Assembly (NCBI RefSeq): GCF_002264395.1
Contig: NZ_NFVA01000006.1
Location: 62,001 to 126,000 of the forward strand
From: Paenibacillus sp. VTT E-133291
GTDB lineage: Bacteria; Bacillota; Bacilli; Paenibacillales; Paenibacillaceae
Reading direction: 5' to 3'
DNA length: 64,000 nt
Shown here one piece after another: positions 1-6,705 of this stretch (positions are counted from its first letter, which is position 1; the number at the start of each line of letters is the position of its first letter). The notes under the pieces are model-generated. The model made no database searches. It saw only the letters and a program-made list of their open reading frames with translations, and was not told where the DNA came from. The translations under genes and the position numbers were made by a program.

Positions 1-876
1 AAACAGTACGGCAGTGAAAATGCGCTTCAAAATATAAATATGAAGATTAAACAGGGTGATATCTATGGCTTTGTAGGTGAGAATGGAGCAGGTAAAACCA
101 CACTCATGAAAATAATTAGTGGATTAGTTTATCCTACAAAAGGGACTATCCAATTGATGGGTAAAAGTAATGAGAAGGACCTCGCACGAGTCAGAAAAAA
201 AATGGGGGTTTTAATAGAGCTACCTGCCCTCTACCCCCATATGAATGCTGAAGAGAATTTAAGCTTTTATTGCAAGATTCATGGTATTTCGGATTTCAAG
301 AGAATTAAAGATGTGCTGAATTTAGTGGGACTAACGGATGTTGAAAACAAAAATACTACGGAATATTCTCTGGGCATGCGTCAACGATTAGGGCTGGCAA
401 TCTCCCTTCTCAACGAACCGGAATTTTTAGTTTTGGATGAACCGATTAATGGGCTTGATCCTACAGGGATTGTAGAGATGAGAAAATTATTGGCTAAGCT
501 GGCACATGAAAAAGGGGTTACCCTCTTGATTTCCAGCCATATTTTGAGCGAGCTCCAATTGTTAGCTACCAAATTCGGTTTTATTCATAAAGGGCAGTTC
601 ATTAAGGAAGTCTCTGTGGAAGAACTCTTGCAATCAGCCGAAGCGCAAATTTGTATTAAGACCGTTGAAATAGCTGCAGCAATAAACGTGCTTAAGAACG
701 ATCTTAATATTCATTCGATCACATTGTCAGAGGCCGGAGAAATATTGGTTCCCAAGGATTTGACAGATCTTGAACAGTTAATGTCAACGTTAATTAGAAA
801 TGGAATTCCACTTGAAGGAATCAACCTGTCCACAGCGAATCTTGAGCATTATTATATGGATCTGATAGGAGAATGA
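1..876 (+). CDS. ABC transporter ATP-binding protein, 5'-truncated by window edge (BcrA/lantibiotic-immunity type)
   Basis: The reading frame is already open at base 1, so the start lies outside the window; the first in-frame ATG at 40 is internal, since only about 13 residues of the N-terminal strand precede it. Walker A is GENGAGKTT, the signature is YSLGMRQRLG and Walker B is FLVLDEP followed by INGLDP. The roughly 80-residue tail after the ATPase core is typical of the BcrA/drug-resistance subfamily of single ATPases that pair with ABC-2 permeases. The permease gene follows after 3 bases, so the two form an exporter or antibiotic-protection complex at the inner face of the membrane. The substrate cannot be read from sequence; cell-wall-active peptides are the usual one for this subfamily (inference). 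Confidence 0.9.
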   Translation, partial: KQYGSENALQNINMKIKQGDIYGFVGENGAGKTTLMKIISGLVYPTKGTIQLMGKSNEKDLARVRKKMGVLIELPALYPHMNAEENLSFYCKIHGISDFKRIKDVLNLVGLTDVENKNTTEYSLGMRQRLGLAISLLNEPEFLVLDEPINGLDPTGIVEMRKLLAKLAHEKGVTLLISSHILSELQLLATKFGFIHKGQFIKEVSVEELLQSAEAQICIKTVEIAAAINVLKNDLNIHSITLSEAGEILVPKDLTDLEQLMSTLIRNGIPLEGINLSTANLEHYYMDLIGE

Positions 877-879
877 GCA

Positions 880-1677
880 ATGATGGATTTTCTGAAAGCT
901 GAGTCTTACTTTATAAGAAGGGATATCATGTTTAAGGGAATTTCTCTTCTGTTCCTTATAGCAAGTCTGGTATTAGCAATCTGGATTGGGGGTAAAGCCG
1001 GTTTTGAAATCGGTAATCTCGCGGAACCCTTAACGATTGTGACACCTTTATCTTTATTTTTTTATTTTATTATTCCAGTTTACGTATGTTTTTTTGCAAC
1101 CGAAGGATTTGAATATGGATCTATCAAAGTTATTCTGGCTTCCGGACAAAGTAGGTTTATCTATATCACGGGGAAATACCTTTCTGTTTTTAAAATTATT
1201 ATATGGTGGATTTTACAATTTACAGTAGTGTTTTATCTCGCTTATATGATAGCTGCTTTGATAATCGGGACTGACATCGGTAATCGTAATTTTTCTGCTG
1301 ACTTGATTCAGGTTTCCCGTGTACTGGGATTAAATGTCCTTTATTTATCAGCTTATGCTGCTCTAATCATTATGGTTGGTATTCTTATTAAAAGAACGGC
1401 TTCAGCGGTGGTTGTAACTTTTCTAATTATATTCGGCGACTTCATGATATCCGGTTATTTCCGTGATGCTTCCTCCGCATGGTTAAGGGGGATTTCAGAC
1501 CATGCTTTAACGACCCAAGTTATGAAGTTTTCCGGAATTTACGTCGTTAATTCACAAAATATAGTCCTAACAGGAGCAAAGAGCTTTATGGAAGTGGTGC
1601 TAATTCCTGTGATTATTATAGCTATTAGTTTGTCTGTCACCTATATTTCGTTTGGAAAAAGAGATATACACGCGTAG
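880..1677 (+). CDS. ABC-2 type permease, partner of the preceding ATPase
   Basis: A 265-residue protein with about six hydrophobic membrane segments: near residues 20-38, 52-75, 105-130, 150-170, 175-195 and 235-255. There is no large extracellular domain, as expected for BcrB/lantibiotic-immunity permeases of the ABC-2 superfamily. The start is the first of two consecutive ATG codons and has AGGAG 8 bases upstream, inside the end of the ATPase gene. The gap to the ATPase stop is only 3 bases, so translational coupling is likely. A strong ribosome site for a 33-residue peptide gene follows 20 bases after the stop. Confidence 0.85.
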   Translation: MMDFLKAESYFIRRDIMFKGISLLFLIASLVLAIWIGGKAGFEIGNLAEPLTIVTPLSLFFYFIIPVYVCFFATEGFEYGSIKVILASGQSRFIYITGKYLSVFKIIIWWILQFTVVFYLAYMIAALIIGTDIGNRNFSADLIQVSRVLGLNVLYLSAYAALIIMVGILIKRTASAVVVTFLIIFGDFMISGYFRDASSAWLRGISDHALTTQVMKFSGIYVVNSQNIVLTGAKSFMEVVLIPVIIIAISLSVTYISFGKRDIHA

Positions 1678-1695
1678 ATAAAAGGAGGAATTGAA

Positions 1696-1797
1696 ATGGA
1701 CAGGGGTAATAGATCACCAAAAACGATCGTTATTGTAGGTGCTTTGCTAGCTATTGTAGTTTTTGTTGTTCTTTTTGTTGGTATTGAGATGGGATGA
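1696..1797 (+). CDS. 33-residue single-pass membrane peptide
   Basis: A very short gene with an excellent ribosome site (AAAGGAGG at 1681-1688) and an ATG start. It encodes a basic N-terminal tip (MDRGNRSPK), then about 20 consecutive aliphatic residues, and ends IEMG. It lies 18 bases after the ABC permease and most likely belongs to that operon. I do not recognise a family. Such peptides often act as small accessory subunits or regulators of a neighbouring transporter, but here that is inference from position only. The ribosome site, composition and same-strand position argue against chance. Confidence 0.6.
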   Translation: MDRGNRSPKTIVIVGALLAIVVFVVLFVGIEMG

Positions 1798-1834
1798 GGC
1801 TAGTCTCAGTATATGTCGCGGGGAGTTATGTGAA

Positions 1835-1969
1835 ATGAAATACAATGTAGTATGGATCAGTATTAAAGAGTTATTTCATCCTTACCGTAAAAACATTTGG
1901 ATAATCAGTATTGTTATGTTGGTGACTTCTATAGGGAGCTTTTTGACGCCATGGTTTACCAAGCACTGA
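1835..1969 (+). pseudogene. N-terminal stub of an ABC exporter (permease-ATPase type)
   Basis: A 44-codon frame whose product has the look of the first 45 residues of an ABC exporter half-transporter: a cytoplasmic lead containing LFHPYRKN, a first membrane helix, then LTPWFTKH, the place where family members normally run on into the LID segment and the rest of the transmembrane domain. The frame then stops, and neither the remaining membrane helices nor an ATPase domain occur downstream. I read it as the residue of a deleted exporter gene. It could also be a genuine small membrane protein, because a modest ribosome site (GGGGAG at 1819-1824) precedes the ATG. Confidence 0.4.
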
Positions 1970-2087
1970 GAAATTTCTGTCCTTAAAAAATTTCGTGCGT
2001 ATGGTCACAGAGGATTATTTTAATTATCGATATAATGAAAGCGTTATCTTTTTATTGCGGTTTACTTAAATTAAAAGGAGATAAGCT

Positions 2088-2447
2088 ATGAGAGTGAGCA
2101 AAGTTTCTTTTAACCAGCTTGTGTTTATTTGTTTAGGGATTCAATACATGTTAATGCATTTGTTCTCTGCAGGCGAGGCGATTGTCATCACATCCATAGA
2201 GCTTGTTATATACATGGTTTTTACCGTTGTTGGCCTTGTAGGATTATTTATGCGGAGCAGAAAAGTGGATAGTGAGGCGATTTCTGGATTGGTCGCGCTA
2301 TTCTTCAGTGTATTATGGATGGTATCTTTATTCTCCCAATTTCGGAAAGAAAGCTACCCGGATGCTTTAACAGTAATTAATTCGCTTGGTGTAACTACTG
2401 CCTTACTTGTACTTCTCGTTGAGTTTATCATTATAGCCAAGGCCTAG
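2088..2447 (+). CDS. Small hypothetical membrane protein
   Basis: A 119-residue protein with AAAAGGAG upstream of the ATG. Four hydrophobic stretches, near residues 10-30, 32-52, 65-85 and 98-117, suggest a four-helix membrane protein with a short basic loop (MRSRK). No domain is recognised. It stands between the exporter stub and a strong terminator, so it is the last gene of the leftmost transcription unit or a unit of its own. Confidence 0.6.
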   Translation: MRVSKVSFNQLVFICLGIQYMLMHLFSAGEAIVITSIELVIYMVFTVVGLVGLFMRSRKVDSEAISGLVALFFSVLWMVSLFSQFRKESYPDALTVINSLGVTTALLVLLVEFIIIAKA

Positions 2448-2460
2448 GGCAGACACGAAT

Positions 2461-2503
2461 CAAAAAACAAGACAGGTCTATTTAAGACTTGTCTTGTTTT
2501 TTG
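2461..2503. terminator. Bidirectional rho-independent terminator
   Basis: Near-perfect inverted repeat CAAAAAACAAGACA(A/G)GTC with loop TATTTAA, flanked by A-run and T-run, so it can serve both converging genes. Its right arm lies within the last codons of the serine hydrolase gene. Confidence 0.8.
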
Positions 2504-3744
2504 TGCATCCCCAGAAATGAAAGCTCACCCTGAGCATTCCGCTTAAATTCATATTCCGAATCATGCTTCGTATGATGGAATCTTGTTTCCGAGATGGGAT
2601 AAAAGGGAGTGACTTCTACATCATTCCAGACAAAATAGTAATCTTGCCCACTACGCTCCACGCTCGCTTTGCAGCCATATCCCTCATAGGTTCCCATATA
2701 TGAAGCATAAATGCTGTCATCAAGAGGGAAGGCTTGTGGAGAGACAGGCACCCTTTCAGGTTCACCAAATATTAATCCAGCTAGAGATTCCGTTAATTTG
2801 GTGACGGGTACGCAATCGTAATTGGTCAACATGATGACGCTTGTTTGATCTTCAGGATATCTATGTAGTTCACTTCGGAAGCCGCGGTAGGCACCGCCGT
2901 GATACATTCTTTTTCGATCAAAACGTTCGTCCAAGAACCAACCAAATCGATATTTGAGATTACTGGAATGAAAAGCCATCTCAAGGGTGTTATGAGACAC
3001 TAATTGATCGGAGTACAAGGCTTGATCCCACAGGAAAAGATCGGCAGCCGTCGAATACATCCCGCCAGCGGATAAGATAGAGCTCATATCTATGTATTCC
3101 CCCTGAGTATACTCTCCCCAAGAAGAATGATAAGGCGAGGCTAATTTTGGAATAATCTGCTGATTGTTATAAACTCCTGTATTTACCATGCCCAGAGGCT
3201 GTAATATAAAAGTAGTGATATAATCTTCAAATGTCATCCCTGTAATCTTCTCAATAATCATCCCCAGCAAATAATAACCTGAGTTGTTATAGGCAAATGA
3301 AGTGCCAGGCATAAATGCAGGGGGTTGACTCACAAATAGCTGTAACATCTCTTGTGGAGTCAGCTTTAGCTTATTTAATTTTTGATTATATTCGGGTATG
3401 GAAGTGTAGTTGGCTATACCAGAGGTATGTCCCAGCAGGTGAAGGATGGTAATCCCCTCTAGTGCATGCTGCTGAGGGAGATATTTTAGGATTGGATCTT
3501 CCAGTCTGAGACGTTTTTGTTCTTTTAGCATCAGGATAGCCATGCCAGTGAATGATTTGGTAAGTGACCAGATCCGGAATTTGGTATCTAAAGTGTTCGG
3601 GACCTGATGTTCAAGATTCGCATATCCGTACGCTTTATGTAACTTGATTTCTCCACGCTGAGCTAGTAAGACTGTGCCACTTAATGGCCAGCTTTGTTCG
3701 TATTTATCTAAATAGTGCTCCAGATGCTGGAATTGTGTATCCAC
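2482..3744 (-). CDS. Serine hydrolase, class C beta-lactamase/PBP4*-like family
   Basis: A 420-residue beta-lactamase-fold hydrolase. The catalytic triad motifs are visible: SLTK (SxxK with the nucleophilic Ser) near residue 65, YNN about 105 residues later (YxN), and HGG late in the protein in place of KTG. A C-terminal beta domain follows. The frame is open up to 3945, but the best start is the GTG at 3744: the sequence upstream on the minus strand reads AAGGAGG, then 8 bases, then GTG. This start also removes the overlap with the divergent response-regulator gene. No signal peptide is visible from this start. Members cleave peptides or esters, and the substrate cannot be predicted. Confidence 0.85.
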   Translation of the reverse strand: MDTQFQHLEHYLDKYEQSWPLSGTVLLAQRGEIKLHKAYGYANLEHQVPNTLDTKFRIWSLTKSFTGMAILMLKEQKRLRLEDPILKYLPQQHALEGITILHLLGHTSGIANYTSIPEYNQKLNKLKLTPQEMLQLFVSQPPAFMPGTSFAYNNSGYYLLGMIIEKITGMTFEDYITTFILQPLGMVNTGVYNNQQIIPKLASPYHSSWGEYTQGEYIDMSSILSAGGMYSTAADLFLWDQALYSDQLVSHNTLEMAFHSSNLKYRFGWFLDERFDRKRMYHGGAYRGFRSELHRYPEDQTSVIMLTNYDCVPVTKLTESLAGLIFGEPERVPVSPQAFPLDDSIYASYMGTYEGYGCKASVERSGQDYYFVWNDVEVTPFYPISETRFHHTKHDSEYEFKRNAQGELSFLGMHKKQDKS

Positions 3745-3810
3745 AGGTAACCCCTCCTTAAAGGCATATTCTAACATATTAATAAATTCTGTTGAAGCGG
3801 AGAGAAATCG

Positions 3811-4494
3811 ATGAGATATGATTGTTTGATTATTGATGATGAAATTGAGCTTGCGGAGACCACCTGCGAATATTTTAATTTGTTTGATGTTCAAACCGCA
3901 TTTGTTACGAGCGCCGATGCCTGCCGGAACTTTTTGTGTGAGCATCAGGTGTCGATGTTACTCCTTGATATTAATTTAGGCGGTGAATCCGGCTTTCAGT
4001 TATGCAAAGAGCTGCGTCAGACGACCGGGATTCCCATCCTGTTTATTAGTGCCCGCTCCAGTGAGGATGATGTATTGATTGCACTTGATATCGGGGGAGA
4101 TGATTATATTCATAAGCCGTATACCCTGAGAGTGTTGCTGGCAAAAGTAAAAGCGGTGCTTAAACGGTACAACAACGAAGTTGTAGCCGAGTCCTCTTTT
4201 CTTGAATCCGGCCCCATCCAGATTGATCCCGAACTCAGAAGGGCAAGTCTTAACGGCGTACCCCTCAAGCTGAAAACAATGGAATATAAATTGCTTAAGT
4301 TTTTGATCCAGCATAAAAATCGGGTAATCGCTAAAGAGGAGCTATTTACAGAGGTATGGGGGGATGTTTTTGCGGGAGATGGCACCTTAAATGTACATAT
4401 CCGTCATCTTCGTGAGAAGATTGAGCAGAATCCTAACGATCCACAGTACATCCGTACCGTATGGGGTATCGGTTATGCTTTTGAGGATAAATAG
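3811..4494 (+). CDS. OmpR-family response regulator
   Basis: 227 residues: an N-terminal receiver domain with the acidic pair near residues 9-11, the phosphoacceptor Asp53 in LLDINLG, the conserved Ser/Thr region (FISAR) and the Lys in HKPY. A C-terminal winged helix follows, ending in the IRTVWGIGYAF signature of OmpR/PhoB proteins. The partner kinase starts 3 bases after the stop and an ABC ATPase-permease pair follows, so this regulator most likely controls that transporter. The gene is divergent from the serine hydrolase, with 66 bases between starts. Confidence 0.93.
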   Translation: MRYDCLIIDDEIELAETTCEYFNLFDVQTAFVTSADACRNFLCEHQVSMLLLDINLGGESGFQLCKELRQTTGIPILFISARSSEDDVLIALDIGGDDYIHKPYTLRVLLAKVKAVLKRYNNEVVAESSFLESGPIQIDPELRRASLNGVPLKLKTMEYKLLKFLIQHKNRVIAKEELFTEVWGDVFAGDGTLNVHIRHLREKIEQNPNDPQYIRTVWGIGYAFEDK

Positions 4495-4496
4495 CG

Positions 4497-5771
4497 ATGA
4501 CTAAAAAATTGCTACTGGCCCTAATGCTCACAATACTCGCTGCAAGTATAACTCTCTTATTCCTGATATTCAATTTGAAGGTGGAGACCTCCACAGACCG
4601 AGTGGCGATCAATACCATCGTTAAGCTTACAGAGAAGCATTGGGATAAAATTGATCCGAAACTGTACATGGAAAGTCCTTATGATTTCGCCATTATCGAT
4701 ACGTCTGGTAAATTGAAATATCAGACTGAAAATGCGATTTCCATTAGCATTAACGAAGCTATCAATAATCGGGATACCTTAGTCGACGTTGTTGTTCAGG
4801 ATCAGCTGGTGGGTAAAGTAATTATTAATAATGATTACCGTACGATTTTTATACATATGAAACAACAATTTATACAAGTTTCTGTTGCGATGCTGCTTTT
4901 GCTTACAATTCTCGGCATCCTCTATATTTGGTTCCTGAATAGATCCATTCTTCGTCCATTTCGCAAAATGCAGCTATTTGCGAACCATATCGCAAGAGGT
5001 GATCTTGAAGTGCCACTTGCGATGGATCGTAATCATCTATTTGGTGCCTTTACCGAAAGCTTCGATATGATGCGGGAAGAGCTTGCGGCGGCTAGGCATA
5101 GTGAATATTTAGCGAACAAGAGTAAGAAGGAGCTGGTTGCCAGTCTTAGTCATGATATTAAGACCCCCGTCGCTTCGATGAAGGCGATTACGGAACTGAT
5201 GTTATTAAGCGCAAGAGATGAGAAGACAAGCAGACAGCTAAACACCTTATATTCCAAAGCGGATCAGATTGATCGCTTGGTCACAGACATGTTCCATTCC
5301 ACCTTGGAGGAGCTGAATGAACTAAAAGTCAGCTTAACGGAGGAGCATAGTCATCTGCTCACCCAAATTATAAACAATGTGAACTTCTACGAACGAATTT
5401 CAGCTGCATCTGTGCCAGACTGCATCATTATGGCGGATCCATTACGGCTGCAGCAGGTCATCGATAATGTAGTGAACAATTCCTATAAATATGCCTTCTC
5501 CGGTACACACATCGATATTAAATTCGAGATTAGGGATCATTATCTGGAGGTTGATATTCTGGATTACGGTCCTGGTGTTCCAGAGGAGGAATTACCTTTA
5601 ATATTCAATAAATTTTTTCGGGGCAGTTTAGCCGTGAGCCAGAACGGTGCAGGCTTAGGTCTGTATATTTCTCGTTATATGATGCAAAAAATGCAGGGCG
5701 ATATTGTATGCTCCAATCGGGAGGATGGATTTACTGTAAAGCTGCTGATTCCTTTAGCAGGAAAGAATTAA
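4497..5771 (+). CDS. Sensor histidine kinase
   Basis: 424 residues. Membrane helix 1 lies near residues 6-26, an extracytoplasmic sensor of about 95 residues follows, helix 2 is near 128-147, then a HAMP-like linker, the phosphoacceptor His219 in SLSHDIKTP, an N box (VVNNSYKYA), and G boxes DYGPGVPEE and GAGLGLYI. The sizeable outer sensor separates it from BceS-type intramembrane kinases, which have almost no loop between helices, even though the neighbouring transporter is superficially similar. It should phosphorylate the adjacent OmpR-type regulator. The ligand is unknown. Confidence 0.92.
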   Translation: MTKKLLLALMLTILAASITLLFLIFNLKVETSTDRVAINTIVKLTEKHWDKIDPKLYMESPYDFAIIDTSGKLKYQTENAISISINEAINNRDTLVDVVVQDQLVGKVIINNDYRTIFIHMKQQFIQVSVAMLLLLTILGILYIWFLNRSILRPFRKMQLFANHIARGDLEVPLAMDRNHLFGAFTESFDMMREELAAARHSEYLANKSKKELVASLSHDIKTPVASMKAITELMLLSARDEKTSRQLNTLYSKADQIDRLVTDMFHSTLEELNELKVSLTEEHSHLLTQIINNVNFYERISAASVPDCIIMADPLRLQQVIDNVVNNSYKYAFSGTHIDIKFEIRDHYLEVDILDYGPGVPEEELPLIFNKFFRGSLAVSQNGAGLGLYISRYMMQKMQGDIVCSNREDGFTVKLLIPLAGKN

Positions 5772-5799
5772 GAATTCGCTAAGGATTGCACAAAGACAT

Positions 5800-5815
5800 G
5801 TTAAGAACATTTAAC
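5800..5815. promoter_or_regulatory. Inverted repeat in the leader of the ABC genes
   Basis: GTTAA-N6-TTAAC lies in the 158-base gap between the kinase stop and the ABC ATPase start. A further GTTAAC occurs about 80 bases downstream. The position is right for the cognate response regulator, but no matching core promoter was convincing. Confidence 0.3.
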
Positions 5816-5929
5816 GTACGATTAGGTTGCAATTACGAATCAGCCAGTGATTGCAGCCATTATATTGTGCGAGAGCAAGGGTTACTGTTAACGCAATTAA
5901 TGAGCATGAACGTAAATGGAGTGTTCAAC

Positions 5930-6703
5930 ATGAACGAAGTGAATAATAAAGTATTGATGCAGACCCATAAGCTTGGAAAAACCTTCTCCCATGGAGGAAC
6001 TCAGCAGCATGTATTAAAAAATCTAGATCTGACCTTATATCATGGTGATTTCACGATTATCATGGGCAGCTCTGGTTCTGGTAAATCAACACTGCTGTAT
6101 GCCATTTCGGGAATGGATAAGCCAACGCTTGGAGAGGTTTTGTTTGAAGGTAAAGATATTACGGCGATGAGTAATGATCAGCTGGCGATATTCCGGCGGA
6201 AGAACTGTGGATTTGTGTTTCAGCAGATCCATCTACTCGATTCAATGAGTGTCCTCGACAATGTATTATCAAGTGCTTTTCTTGTACAAAAGGATAGGGC
6301 CGGGGCTGTGGAAAAAGCCAAAAAGCTGCTCTTAGATGTAGGCTTGGATGACTCCATCTGGGGGAAGTTTCCGGCGCAAATCTCTGGAGGTGAAGCTCAG
6401 CGTGCCGGAATTATCCGGGCCCTGATCAACAGTCCAAAAGCGGTATTTGCTGATGAGCCAACTGGAGCGCTAAATAGCTCAGCTGGAATAGGGGTACTGC
6501 GTGTCCTAACCGAGGTGAATAAGCAGGGGCAAAGCATAATTATGGTAACACATGATCTCAAAACTGCGCTGCGTGGTAATCGGATCTTGTATCTGCAGGA
6601 TGGAGTAGTCATTGGAGATTTGCGCCTTTCCCCTTATAGCGAAAATAGTGGACCTGAACGGCAACAGCAATTACAGTCCTTTCTGACCGAATTGGGGTGG
6701 TAG
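5930..6703 (+). CDS. ABC transporter ATP-binding protein (MacB/LolD type)
   Basis: 257 residues from the ATG at 5930, which has GGAG 8 bases upstream. The frame extends further up to 5786 but that stretch has no family-like sequence. Walker A is GSSGSGKST, the Q-loop is FVFQQIHLL, the signature is ISGGEAQR, Walker B is AVFADEPTGALN and the H-loop is MVTHD. The GALN motif and the C-terminal tail ending in FLTELGW are shared with the ATPase at 43847-44611, so the two are paralogues. It powers the large FtsX-type permease that starts 2 bases after its stop. Confidence 0.92.
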   Translation: MNEVNNKVLMQTHKLGKTFSHGGTQQHVLKNLDLTLYHGDFTIIMGSSGSGKSTLLYAISGMDKPTLGEVLFEGKDITAMSNDQLAIFRRKNCGFVFQQIHLLDSMSVLDNVLSSAFLVQKDRAGAVEKAKKLLLDVGLDDSIWGKFPAQISGGEAQRAGIIRALINSPKAVFADEPTGALNSSAGIGVLRVLTEVNKQGQSIIMVTHDLKTALRGNRILYLQDGVVIGDLRLSPYSENSGPERQQQLQSFLTELGW

Positions 6704-6705
6704 GG

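Noticed and set aside
3745..3945. N-terminal extension of the serine hydrolase frame across the response-regulator start
   Set aside because: A GTG at 3744 with AAGGAGG 8 bases upstream explains the start; the extension would overlap a divergent gene and does not look like the family.
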